This document shows, one piece after another, positions 38,030-47,297 of a stretch of DNA of 64,000 nucleotides (position 1 is its first letter; the number at the start of each line of letters is the position of its first letter). The position numbers and the translations under genes were made by a program. Under the pieces are notes generated by a model. That model saw only the letters and a list, made by a program, of their open reading frames with translations, searched no databases and was not told the origin of the DNA. Source of the DNA: Acidobacteriota bacterium (GTDB lineage: Bacteria; Acidobacteriota; Terriglobia; Bryobacterales; Bryobacteraceae); NCBI GenBank assembly GCA_016213775.1, contig JACQZR010000155.1:81146-145145 (forward strand), written 5' to 3'.

Positions 38030-40689
38030 CACCCCGAGTCGAAAGCGTCTATCTCGAGGCTTCGGCCCTCCCCTCCTCGGATCGGGCTGCGTTCCTCCAC
38101 CGCGAGTGCGCCGGAGAACCCGAGCTTCATTCCGAAGTAGAGAGCCTGCTTGCGGCGGACCTGGGCACCAGCGATTTCCTGGAGATTCCGCCTTCCCGTC
38201 TGGCGGCCGACGTATTCGCGCATCGCCCCACCTGGCCCGAGTTCATTGGACCCTATCGCATCCTCGGCGTGCTGGGCGAGGGTGGCATGGGCATCGTCTT
38301 CCGGGCCGAGCAAAAAAACCCACAGCGCATCGTCGCACTCAAAGTCATCCGGACGCCGATGATCAGCGCCGACGTTCTGCGCCGCTTCGAGTTCGAGGCG
38401 GCGGCGCTGGGACGGCTGCAACATCCGGGGATCGCGCAGATCTACGACGCCGGCGCCGGCGCGCAACCGTATTTCGCGATGGAGCTCATCGAGGGCCGCC
38501 CCTTCCTTGCATACGCCGCGGAGCTCTCGTTATCGACCGGACAGCGGCTGGAACTGATAGCCAAGGTCTGCGACGCGGTCAACCACGCGCACCAGCGGGG
38601 CATCCTGCATCGCGATCTGAAGCCGGGCAATATTCTCGTGGATAGTTCCGGGCAGCCGAAGATCCTCGACTTCGGCGTCGCACGCATACTCGACAGCGAT
38701 TCTCAGGCCTCCCGCCAGACCGACCTCGGTCAATTGATCGGCACCCTCGATTACATGAGTCCCGAGCAGACGCTGGGCGACCCGCGGGGTGTGGACATCC
38801 GCAGCGACATCTACTCGCTCGGCGTCATTCTCTACCAGTTGCTGGCGGGCCGCCTGCCGTACGAAACCAGACCCCGCGCCCTGCCGGAGTTGCTGCGAGC
38901 GATTCGCGAGGACGATCCCACCCCGCTCGGAGCCATCCATCGCGACTTCCGCGGCGACATCGAAACTATCGTTCACAAGACCCTGGCCAAGGAGCCGCAC
39001 AACCGCTACGCCTCGGCGTCCGAGCTCGCAGACGACCTGCGGCGTTATCTCACCGACGAGCCGATTCTAGCGGTCCCGGCGAGTGCCAGGTACCGCGCTG
39101 CCAAGTTCGTCCGCCGCTATCGCACCGGCGTGACAGCCGCAGCGGTACTGGCGCTGGTCATCCTGGGATTTGGCATCGCCATGGCGGTGCTTGCGGCAAG
39201 AAACGCACGCGAACGCGATATCGCCCGAACGGAGCGTTCCCGCGCCGACGCCGTGGTGAACTTTCTTCTCAGCGACGTGCTCGCCCAGGCGGACGATCTC
39301 GCGCAGGCCGGCCCCAAGCCGGATGCGAATCTCAAGGTGCGGGAAGCATTGGATCGCGCTGCGTCCCGCGTCCAGGGAAAGTTCGGACAACAGCCGCTGG
39401 TGGAAGCGTCCATCCGGCAGACGATCGGCGAGACCTATACGCGGATCGGGATCTATCCTTCGGCCGACGAGCACCTGGAACGTGCGCTGGCCATTCGCCG
39501 CCGTCTTCTGCCCGCCGGGCATCCGGACCTCGTCGCTTCGTTGCTCCGCCTGGGCTTTGTCCGCCGTGGTTATGGGAGCGGCGATCATGGCGTCTCGCTG
39601 CTCGAAGAGGCTATCCGGACCGGTACCGCGGCATTGGGCGAGAGCAACCCACTCGTGCTGACAGCGATGAGCGAGCTTGCCGCCACATACAACGAGCTGG
39701 CGCAACTCGAAAAGTCGGCGGACTTGCGTGGCAAGGTGCTGGAAATCCGGCGCCGCGTGCTGGGCCCGTCCGACCCCGCGACCATTGATGCAATGGGCGA
39801 CGTGGCGGTGTCCTACCATGCGCGCGGGATGGTTCAACAAGCAGAGGCTTTGTATCTTCAGGTGATCGAAGCGGGCAAGCACCTGAATCCTGTTCCCCGC
39901 GACCCCATTTCCAACCTGGGTAATTTGTATATTCGCCTGGGAAGGTTCCAGGAGGCGGAGCCATACCTGCGGCAGGCGATGCAGATAGCGGCGGAGCGAA
40001 TGAATGAGGAACATCCCTACCGCCTGTACGTGCAGGACAGCCTCGGCGCCCTGTATCGGGATCTGAAGCGTTTTCGGGAAGCCGAGGCGCTCTTCCAGGA
40101 GTCATTGCGCGTGCGGCGCCGGGTGCTCGGCGCAGAGAATCGAAGCACGTTGATTGATGTTTCTCTTCTCGGGGACTTGTACTGTACTGAGGGCAAGTGG
40201 GCGGATGGCGAGAAGATGCTGCTCGATGCGGTAACGGTGCAGCGCCGCATGTGGAGCGATACGGATGAATATACGGTGCGTTCGATGGCGGCGTTGAGCC
40301 TGTGCTATGTGCGCCAGCACAAGTTTCAAGAGGCCGAGCCTTGGGCCGCCACCGTCGCGCGCCTCCGCCGGCCGTTGGGACTCTCGAATCCGCAGACGCG
40401 GGATGCCCTCATGATGCTGGCCGACATCCGGGAGCGGCGGGGCAGCCAGGCGGAAGCCGGCGCGCTGTTGAAGGAGGCGTGTTCAACCGGCGCGTCGAAG
40501 GATTGGCGCGAATACTACTGCGAAAGCCTGCGCGGGAGGAGCCTGGCCGCGGCGAACTCGGTTTCACTCGCTGAGCCGCTGCTGGTTTCCGGTTACCAGG
40601 GGATGCTGGCCAATCAGAGCCGCATGCCGGCGGGAAGGCTGATGCACATCGCCGACGCGAAGGCGGCACTTGCCACGATAAGGAAGTAG
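38026..40689 (+). CDS. Membrane Ser/Thr protein kinase with TPR domain (locus B)
   Basis: An 887-residue kinase starting at GTG 38026 inside the sigma stop. A helical N-terminal segment (about 1-65) precedes the kinase domain: GEGGMG 84-89, Lys 106, HRDLKPGN 195-202, DFG 215-217, GTLDYMSPEQ. A transmembrane helix near residues 370-390 (AAAVLALVILGFGIAMAVLA) leads to a coiled segment and eight or so TPR units (EIRRRVLGPSDPATIDA, SLRVRRRVLGAENRSTL). The 3' 359 bases are duplicated at 46794-47152. It is the likely partner of the overlapping sigma gene, with the TPR part sensing an extracytoplasmic ligand or protein. Confidence 0.93.
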   Translation: MTPRVESVYLEASALPSSDRAAFLHRECAGEPELHSEVESLLAADLGTSDFLEIPPSRLAADVFAHRPTWPEFIGPYRILGVLGEGGMGIVFRAEQKNPQRIVALKVIRTPMISADVLRRFEFEAAALGRLQHPGIAQIYDAGAGAQPYFAMELIEGRPFLAYAAELSLSTGQRLELIAKVCDAVNHAHQRGILHRDLKPGNILVDSSGQPKILDFGVARILDSDSQASRQTDLGQLIGTLDYMSPEQTLGDPRGVDIRSDIYSLGVILYQLLAGRLPYETRPRALPELLRAIREDDPTPLGAIHRDFRGDIETIVHKTLAKEPHNRYASASELADDLRRYLTDEPILAVPASARYRAAKFVRRYRTGVTAAAVLALVILGFGIAMAVLAARNARERDIARTERSRADAVVNFLLSDVLAQADDLAQAGPKPDANLKVREALDRAASRVQGKFGQQPLVEASIRQTIGETYTRIGIYPSADEHLERALAIRRRLLPAGHPDLVASLLRLGFVRRGYGSGDHGVSLLEEAIRTGTAALGESNPLVLTAMSELAATYNELAQLEKSADLRGKVLEIRRRVLGPSDPATIDAMGDVAVSYHARGMVQQAEALYLQVIEAGKHLNPVPRDPISNLGNLYIRLGRFQEAEPYLRQAMQIAAERMNEEHPYRLYVQDSLGALYRDLKRFREAEALFQESLRVRRRVLGAENRSTLIDVSLLGDLYCTEGKWADGEKMLLDAVTVQRRMWSDTDEYTVRSMAALSLCYVRQHKFQEAEPWAATVARLRRPLGLSNPQTRDALMMLADIRERRGSQAEAGALLKEACSTGASKDWREYYCESLRGRSLAAANSVSLAEPLLVSGYQGMLANQSRMPAGRLMHIADAKAALATIRK

Positions 40690-41026
40690 TTAACGCCGGG
40701 AAGCTGCGTTTTCCGAGGAATTCGAATCGCGGCCGGGATGGGCACGCACGCATCTTGGATGAGCGCGAGTGTTTCGGCGCGAAGCCGAGTACCGGATAAC
40801 CCTGAGTAAACTCGGTGACCGGCACGCGGGGCCTACAATGGCGCATCTGCCGCGATTGCTTCACTCGGCATTATCCTGCGACCTTTTCCCGACCTGCCAA
40901 CTGGGCCGGAAGGAGAAAACCTTGGTCGAAACATATTTCCCAGCACCGTACGTTCTCGATAGGATGCTCTCCGGCCCGATGGCTCCTCACCTTGACGCGC
41001 TGGTCGTGGAACTAGCATCAGCGACG
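40690..41026. other. Gene-free gap with the tail of a direct repeat
   Basis: No gene seen. The first 75 bases or so still resemble 47153-47196 (GGATGGGCAC followed by CATCTTGGAT in both), extending the direct repeat beyond the kinase stop codon. The rest shows no structure. Confidence 0.5.
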
Positions 41027-41665
41027 TCAGTCGAGCAAGCCGGCACGAAGCGCCTTGCTGACCGCTTCCGACTTTGTATGCACATGCAGCTTCTCGTAAA
41101 TGCTGCGGATATGATTGCGAACCGTATTCACCGCAATGCCCATTTGGCCCGCCGCGTTGAGGTAACTGTATCCCTGGGCGATCAGGCCAAGCAGCTTTGT
41201 TTCCTGCGGTGTCAGTTTCGCCACAGCCTCGATGGGCGCCATCGTTTTGCGAAAGAGCGTGAGAATCTGGCTTGCTACCTCGGGCGACATCGGTGATCCG
41301 CCCTGGTGAGCGTGGCGGATGGATTCGAGCAGGCGGTCCGAGGAAATGTTCTTCAGAAGGTATCCGCATGCGCCATTGCAGATGGAGAGGAACACGTGCC
41401 GGCGATCCGCGACAACCGTCAGCATCACGATTTGCATGCCGGGAAACCGTTCCGAGAACAGGCTCGCACACTCAGCGCCGGACATGCCGGGCAAGCCAAC
41501 ATCCAGCAGCAGGACGTCGGGAGACGAGCGCAGGCGCCGCAATCCTTCTTCCGCCGACGAGAACGCGCCGGCACACTGGAAGCCGTCGGCGCCATCAATC
41601 AACATGCGAAGGCCCTCTCGTGTGGCCGAATCGTCCTCAATCAACGCTACCCGGATCGTGTCCAT
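41027..41665 (-). CDS. LuxR/NarL-family response regulator
   Basis: A 212-residue regulator. Receiver domain: acidic D11/D12 and phospho-acceptor D55 in LLLDVGLPG, with VVLT-like IVMLTVV and CGYLLKN carrying the conserved Lys. A C-terminal LuxR-type helix-turn-helix follows: LTPQETKLLGLIAQGYSYLNAAGQMGIAVNTVRNHIRSIYEKLHVHTKSEAVSKAL. It begins 10 bases after the histidine kinase gene on the same strand, so the two make a two-component pair. Confidence 0.93.
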   Translation of the reverse strand: MDTIRVALIEDDSATREGLRMLIDGADGFQCAGAFSSAEEGLRRLRSSPDVLLLDVGLPGMSGAECASLFSERFPGMQIVMLTVVADRRHVFLSICNGACGYLLKNISSDRLLESIRHAHQGGSPMSPEVASQILTLFRKTMAPIEAVAKLTPQETKLLGLIAQGYSYLNAAGQMGIAVNTVRNHIRSIYEKLHVHTKSEAVSKALRAGLLD

Positions 41666-41675
41666 TTCTGTGACC

Positions 41676-44618
41676 TTATGCAGTCCCGCCGAGAGGAATC
41701 CGCAACGACACTTCTGTTCCGCTTCCCGGTGTTGAGATCACGTCGAGGCTGCCGCCAAGCTGAACGGCGCGGTTGTACATGCTGTTGAGACCTCGCCCAC
41801 GCGTCGATCCGGCTGGAATGCCGGTACCGTCGTCTTTGATGCGCGCCCGCAACGCGATTCCATCCAGCTCGATGCGCAGTTCGGCTGTCTGGCATTTGGA
41901 ATGCCGCACGATGTTGTGAATCGCTTCTTTGAAAATCAAGAGCAAATGCCGTCTTTGCGCTAATGACAGACTGAGTTCCTCGGAGACAGGCGGCGTCTCA
42001 AAGCTCCATTGAATCGCTTTCGCGTCCAAGACGTCGGAGGCGAAACGACGGATGCGCGCGACAACGTCGGAAAGTGTGTCCTGCCGCGGATCGATCGCCC
42101 AAACGATGTCGTTCATCTTTTCAATCACGTCGCGCGCCGAAGTTGCAATCTGGTCGATGACAGGCGAGTGGGTGGAGGTGCGGCCCAGTTGTGCGCGAAG
42201 CACATCGCTCAGCACCGAGATTCGGGCGAGGCTGGAGCCGATGTCATCGTGCAGATCGGTTGCGATGACCGAGCGGGTGCGTTCAATGGCCAGCTTGCGT
42301 TCCAGCACAAGCAGGTGGATCCAGTAGCCGGCGCCTATCAACGCAGCAGCCGTGAGGATTAAGAACCACCAGCGCTGCCAGACCGGTGCGGCGACAGAGA
42401 ACAGCACTCGGGCGGGCCTGGAACCGACGACGCCGTTCGGGGAAACGCCGCGAATCAGCAGTTGGTACGCGCCAGGAGTCAATGACAAGAAGACATTGCG
42501 GACCGTGGAAGGAGCGGACCAATCGGAATCCACGCCGGTGAGCCAGGTCTGGTACCGAAGATCGTGACGGAAACCGCCGAATTCCACCATCACCTGCCGC
42601 TGCCAGGACGCGAGCGAGAGGGTCGCGGGCTCCGCTTCCCCCAGGTCGGAGATGGGCTGGCTTTCGCCGTTGACCCGTATAGAGTGGATGAGAACCGAGG
42701 TTTCAGGCGCGGGCTCTTCGCGCGGGATGATGCGGCAGATGCCCTGGTCGCCGCCGAACCAGAGGGCGCCGTGCCTGTCGCGGAACGCTACCCGAAGTCT
42801 TCCCGAGATGATTCCGTCGGCTGTTGTCATGCGGCGGGGGTGAAGCGGCGGCTGCTGTTGAGGGTCCAGGCTGTCCACCGATCCTGCGCCGGCGGCGTAG
42901 ATTCTCCCTTGCAGGTCCTCCGCCAAGGCAGAAACAAAATCACTGGACAAACCGACGGAGCGGTCGTATGTTGTAAAGGTTGGCGTCTCGGCCTGGAGGT
43001 TGTCCACTCGAAGCATGCCCTGGCTCCTGGTTCCCACCCACAAGCTCCCGCGGCGATCGATCAACAAAGCACGCACGCCGTGTTCCGGGGCGCCCGACAC
43101 TCGGCCCGAAAACTGATCGAAGCGTCCGTTGCGGTATCGGAGCAAGCCGGCGTATAGCAGGCCGATCCAAACCTGGCCATGCCGGTCCTCGACGAAGCAG
43201 GACGCAGAGGTAGTGGCGTCCTTGAGCGACGGCAACCCGTCAGCTTCACTGAAACTGCGAAAGCGTCCGGTGGCAGGGTCACGGCGGAAGAGTCCGTTAT
43301 TGGCAACCTCGTAGATGCTGGCCCAAATGGCTCCGCTCTGTTCTTCAAATACCCTGGACACGCTGGCGGGCCCCAACTCCGCCACGCGCGAAGGTTGCCC
43401 CCGCAGTCCGCCTTGGTAGCGAAGCAGTCCAAGCGACGTTGCCAGCCACCAGTCTCCCGCTCGGGCATGGACGGCAATCTGGGACCAACTCCATCCCCAC
43501 AGCGGACCGTATGGGCTAGCGGGCCGGACGGGATGAAAACGCAACCCGTCGAAACGGTTCAGTGCGTACTGGTCCTGGTCTTTGGTGATCACCATCAAGT
43601 CGCCCTTTTGGTCCTCCATGATGGCCCACACCTTGGGAATCGGGAGGCCATCGGATTCCGTGAATCGGGAGAAACCGGATCCCGGCAGCCGTGCCGCCCC
43701 GCCTCCATCGGTGCCCAGCCAGAGGCCGCCTTGAGAATCTGTGGCCAGGGACTCCAGAGGCAGATTGCGGATGGTATGGTCCAGCTCGATGGTTTGCCAT
43801 TTTCCTGAAGGCAGCAGGCGTGCCAATCCCTGGAATGTGGCTACCCAAACCGAGTCTTGCCAGAAACGGATGTCTGTTACGTATTCGCTCGGAAGGCCGT
43901 CCGCGCGGCCGTAGCGGGCGGTGATTCGTGCACCGCCTGACTGCGAGTCGACTGCAAATTTCAAAAGTTGCGTTTGCGTGGAGGCCCAGATCGCGCCCGG
44001 GGTTTCATTCACCGTGACGAAGTAGTCGTCCTGAAAACCCTCGGCCCTGGTCCATCGATCGAACTTACCCGCGTGGAACCGGTACAGACCGGAAAATGTC
44101 GCTGCCCAAACGGCGCCACGGCGATCCTTCAACAACCGGCGTACGGCAATCGAGCGGCCGGCAGGTTCCGCCTTCACGCCGGGAACCGGCTCCCACGCTT
44201 TTCCGGTGTTGCGCCGCCATAGCCCGTGTTCGGTTCCACACCACATCGCGCCCTCCTCTTCCAAGAGAGCGTAGATCTCGCCTAACCCCGGCGATTCGCA
44301 GCGGAAACGGCGCTTTCCGCCTTGCGGGTCAAACAAACAGAGGTGCTCCTTGGCCGCAATCCAGTAAGTGCCACCGGCGCGTTCGATGATGTCGTATACG
44401 CGATCGGATGGCAGACCGTCCGCTTTTGTGAAGGAATGGAAACTGTTGCCGTCGTATCGTGTGAGACCTTCGGAGTGCGGAAACCAGACATATCCTCTGG
44501 AATCGGCCAGGATTCGCGGGACCGTGCCCGCGGGAAGCCCGTCGCGTGCGGATAGCACAACCATGGGCAATTGCTCTCCCCAAGCGAGGGAAGTGAGGAG
44601 TAAGATGAGACTCGGCAC
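41676..44618 (-). CDS. Two-component sensor histidine kinase with beta-propeller sensor
   Basis: A 980-residue hybrid-like sensor starting at GTG 44618 with a signal/membrane sequence (MPSLILLLTSLAWG). A long periplasmic part has two-component-propeller repeats (ILADSRGYVWFPHSEGLTRYDGNSF, LLKDRRGAVWAATFSGLYRF, LIDRRGSLWVGTRSQGMLRV), then a Y_Y_Y domain (WLTGVDSDWSAPSTVRNVFLSLTPGAYQLLIRG). After a transmembrane helix (WWFLILTAAALIGAGYWIHLL) comes a HisKA_3 dimerisation motif TDLHDDIGSSLARIS with the phospho-His, and an HATPase domain (EAIHNIVRHS, IKDDGTGIP, GRGLNSM). This architecture often senses polysaccharides. Partner: the regulator at 41027. Confidence 0.93.
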   Translation of the reverse strand: MPSLILLLTSLAWGEQLPMVVLSARDGLPAGTVPRILADSRGYVWFPHSEGLTRYDGNSFHSFTKADGLPSDRVYDIIERAGGTYWIAAKEHLCLFDPQGGKRRFRCESPGLGEIYALLEEEGAMWCGTEHGLWRRNTGKAWEPVPGVKAEPAGRSIAVRRLLKDRRGAVWAATFSGLYRFHAGKFDRWTRAEGFQDDYFVTVNETPGAIWASTQTQLLKFAVDSQSGGARITARYGRADGLPSEYVTDIRFWQDSVWVATFQGLARLLPSGKWQTIELDHTIRNLPLESLATDSQGGLWLGTDGGGAARLPGSGFSRFTESDGLPIPKVWAIMEDQKGDLMVITKDQDQYALNRFDGLRFHPVRPASPYGPLWGWSWSQIAVHARAGDWWLATSLGLLRYQGGLRGQPSRVAELGPASVSRVFEEQSGAIWASIYEVANNGLFRRDPATGRFRSFSEADGLPSLKDATTSASCFVEDRHGQVWIGLLYAGLLRYRNGRFDQFSGRVSGAPEHGVRALLIDRRGSLWVGTRSQGMLRVDNLQAETPTFTTYDRSVGLSSDFVSALAEDLQGRIYAAGAGSVDSLDPQQQPPLHPRRMTTADGIISGRLRVAFRDRHGALWFGGDQGICRIIPREEPAPETSVLIHSIRVNGESQPISDLGEAEPATLSLASWQRQVMVEFGGFRHDLRYQTWLTGVDSDWSAPSTVRNVFLSLTPGAYQLLIRGVSPNGVVGSRPARVLFSVAAPVWQRWWFLILTAAALIGAGYWIHLLVLERKLAIERTRSVIATDLHDDIGSSLARISVLSDVLRAQLGRTSTHSPVIDQIATSARDVIEKMNDIVWAIDPRQDTLSDVVARIRRFASDVLDAKAIQWSFETPPVSEELSLSLAQRRHLLLIFKEAIHNIVRHSKCQTAELRIELDGIALRARIKDDGTGIPAGSTRGRGLNSMYNRAVQLGGSLDVISTPGSGTEVSLRIPLGGTA

Positions 44619-44848
44619 GGTTACTCAACAGATATACACGCTCCGCCGTTCAAAGGCAATTGCCTGCGCGCTACTTGGGTCAGTTCCACCATGGTGCCCG
44701 GTGATGTGAGCGAACACTGAGCCCACACAAGTCGATCCCATGCGGGCCCTCCGTTACGAATAAAGATCTTAGCAGGGCACGCAATCCGCGGGGTTTCGAG
44801 TATGGTGGCGGTCAGTGGTCATTCTCCGGCTGGCCGGATTGCGGGAGT

Positions 44849-46048
44849 TCATGGCCGTTTGCGAATTGCCGGAGCCGTGGCCGAGAGACGCACCCCCTGC
44901 CCCATGTTGAGCGCGAATTTGGCTCTGTCGTCGATGAGGTGGCCCTGGGCGACCATGGCTGCCACCATGGACCTGTACCGCGTGATTTCAGCGTCCAGCA
45001 CCGCGAGTTTCGCCATTCCGGAAGGGGTATAGCGCTGGGGCAAGAAGGCCACGCGTTGTGCCTGCAGCTTATCTATTACATCCAACAGTTGAGTCATCGT
45101 TGGGGCGATTGGCCTATCAAGGAGCTTCGTCAGGCCACTAGAAGCAACGCTCAACTTGCTGGATTGAGCATCGAGGGATCCTGGCCGTATGTTCGTTTCA
45201 ATGTAAGGCAGTAGCTCAGTACCCAAGGTCAGATTCATCGCCCCCTGTGTAAATACAAACCAGTCCTCAACAATGGACGCCTGTTGCTCTGGATTATACT
45301 CGGACCATTGCTTTCCCGGCGTATACTTATATGCGCTGGTGCCCGAAACGCCACACCTGCATTGGTTCCAAAGGGAGCTAAAGACATAGTCCCATGCAAA
45401 AAGGTGACGGTGACCTTGCCAGACATGCGTCAGTTCGTGGATCAGTGTCTGACCAGGAAATGTCTTGGCGGTTCCATCGGCCACTTTTCCCAACTGGTAA
45501 TTGATCGTGTCACGATAGCCATCATCGCCCATGAAGACGAGGTACTGGTTGCTTATGCCGGAGAGGATCGAAGTCCACGCGAGCAAAGGACCGATGACGG
45601 GAACCCGCCAGCCGAGCGTCCCAATCATGCTGCCTGGAATGGTGAAAGGACGCGCCCCGACGCCATAGACGGAGACAATACGGATACGGTGGAGTTGAAC
45701 GGAGCCTTTGAATACGCGATCTGCCAGCGCAGCTTCATGTGCTCGCAATGGGCGGATGCCGATCGCTCCTGGGATCAAATTTTTCAGGATTTCGATTGCT
45801 GTTTCCGTGACTGTTATGATCACTTCTCCGATGCCTACGGCGATATCGGCGCCGACCTTTGAAGCGGTCGCAAGTGCTTTTTCAGCCGCCTTGATCGCCT
45901 CCTGGGCCGGGTCGCTTGTGCCGGCAAGCGCACCGCCGAGACCTGCAACCGCACCTGGCACCCCCAATGGACCACCCAGAGCAATGCCGGCAGCGGCGCC
46001 CGCGGCAGCGCCGCCCAATTTTTTGGCATCATCCCAAAAGTTGCTCAT
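44849..46048 (-). CDS. Zincin-like metallopeptidase-domain protein, effector candidate
   Basis: A 399-residue protein with a good ribosome site (GGAAGGAGTG before ATG 46048). The N-terminus is a glycine/alanine-rich hydrophobic segment (residues 10-45, GGAAAGAAAGIALGGPLG) and a second hydrophobic helix at about 70-95. A catalytic-type zinc motif HELTH lies at 204-208 (TLIHELTHVWQGHRH), followed by YNPEQQASIVEDWF (251-264), which could hold the third ligand. The combination of glycine zipper and HExxH is seen in secreted effectors and toxins, but no secretion signal is recognisable. The substrate is unknown. It lies against a truncated DUF642-type gene, 3 bases downstream of that gene's stop. 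Confidence 0.65.
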   Translation of the reverse strand: MSNFWDDAKKLGGAAAGAAAGIALGGPLGVPGAVAGLGGALAGTSDPAQEAIKAAEKALATASKVGADIAVGIGEVIITVTETAIEILKNLIPGAIGIRPLRAHEAALADRVFKGSVQLHRIRIVSVYGVGARPFTIPGSMIGTLGWRVPVIGPLLAWTSILSGISNQYLVFMGDDGYRDTINYQLGKVADGTAKTFPGQTLIHELTHVWQGHRHLFAWDYVFSSLWNQCRCGVSGTSAYKYTPGKQWSEYNPEQQASIVEDWFVFTQGAMNLTLGTELLPYIETNIRPGSLDAQSSKLSVASSGLTKLLDRPIAPTMTQLLDVIDKLQAQRVAFLPQRYTPSGMAKLAVLDAEITRYRSMVAAMVAQGHLIDDRAKFALNMGQGVRLSATAPAIRKRP

Positions 46049-46051
46049 CGT

Positions 46052-46345
46052 TCACTCCTTCCGTTTGCGTGAGTACTCTTTCTCGCCTGCGAACAAATCA
46101 TGGCTACCGGTCAAATCCACCGAATAGGGGCCGTGTGCGGCGTTGATACCCGCAAAATTTCCGTTCCTGACCTGCGCGATTTCCGCTGTAGTGACCGTCC
46201 ACCCAGTCAGGGTGACACTTCCCAAAAGCAACGACAGCGTACTCGGACGCGCCGGAGCTTCGACGTTGAAATTCGTAATCAGATTCGCGTGCGCCGAAAA
46301 CGACACGACCCACATAGGGACACAGATCGATAGGGTTGCCGCCAA
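46052..46345 (-). pseudogene. Truncated DUF642-like secreted protein
   Basis: The frame from TTG 46345 gives a signal peptide (LSICVPMWVVSFSAHA) and the start of a choice-of-anchor/DUF642 domain: NLITNFNVEAPARP, LLLGSVTLTGWTVTTAEIAQV, GPYSVDLTGSHDLF. After about 97 codons it stops directly before the ribosome site of the zincin gene, so the C-terminal two thirds are missing. The frame is open further upstream, where an ATG with a good GGAGGAACG site lies in a different frame and stops early. It is best read as a remnant cut by rearrangement. Confidence 0.5.
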
Positions 46346-46793
46346 CGACGCTTGCGCCCGAATGCTAAACGCTAAAGCGCCTGTCAGGGCGATACTGCGG
46401 GCCTTCGATTCATCGTTCCTCCTTCGGAATCCGTTTAGCCAATCGTTGGCCAGCCGTGTGCGATTCGCACGTTCCCGAGTATGTGGCCACTCCGTGTTTC
46501 CCGCCAGAGCATAAATATGCGCCCCCCGGGAGCACTCGTACGGGCCGGAAGCGTGTCAGCAGTCTCGTATCACTAGCGCACCATCGCCCAGCCATACATC
46601 ATCTGGTTGTGTCTTCAGCTTGCCGAAGTCTTAGATAGAAGCCTCCAGACGCTGGCGTTTTAGGGCGGTACCCATTTCTACTTGCCGCTTCCAAAGGCGT
46701 CTTCTTCAATCAAAACATTCGAAGCCGATTCCCTCACGAAGTGCTTCCGTGCCGCGACGCCGATCACCACCCACTTCTCTCAGATCGCGAAGT
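46346..46793. other. Gene-free stretch, no function seen
   Basis: 448 bases without a convincing gene. It holds the possible leader of the DUF642 remnant (GGAGGAACG near 46410) on the minus strand; otherwise nothing is recognisable up to the kinase-fragment boundary at 46794. Confidence 0.5.
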
Positions 46794-47152
46794 AGGCCGA
46801 GCCTTGGGCCGCCACCGTCGCGCGCCTCCGCCGGCCGTTGGGACTTTCGACTCCGCAGACGCGGGATGCGCTCATGATACTGGCCGACATCCGCGAGCGC
46901 CGGAGCAGCCAGGCGGAAGCCGGCGCGCTGTTGGAGGAGGCGTGTTCGAGTGGAGCGTCGAAGGATTGGCGCGAATACTACTGTGAGAGCCTCCGCGGGA
47001 GGAGCCTGGCCGCGGCGAACTCGGTTTCACTCGCTGAGCCGCTGCTGGTTTCCGGTTACCAGGGGATGCTGGCCAATCAGAGCCGCATGCCGGCGGGAAG
47101 GCTGATGCACATAGCCGACGCAAAGGCAGCACTCGCGGCAATCGGGAAGTAG
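46794..47152 (+). pseudogene. Duplicated 3' end of the locus B kinase-TPR gene
   Basis: 359 bases matching 40331-40689 without indels and with well over 90% identity by eye, in the same orientation; it encodes the last ~118 residues (AEPWAATVARLRRPLGLS, then CESLRGRSLAAANSVSLAEP to the stop). It has no start and no kinase domain. Similarity continues for about 45 bases beyond the stop. The left boundary is abrupt at AGGCCGAGCC. Together with the parent gene it forms direct repeats around the two-component and zincin genes. Confidence 0.85.
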
Positions 47153-47297
47153 CGGAAGTCGAATCCGCCCGGATGGGCACCCATCTTGGATCACCCCGGT
47201 GTTGCGAGGTCCCTCCCATCGTCACTGCAACCGGCTGCGTCCCGGAATCCCTGTTACAGATCGTCCGAGCCCGTCTCTCACACCATCTCGTCGCTGA

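Noticed and set aside
40769..41296. A 175-codon frame after the kinase gene
   Set aside because: It runs antisense into the response regulator gene and starts in the direct-repeat tail; the composition is not protein-like.
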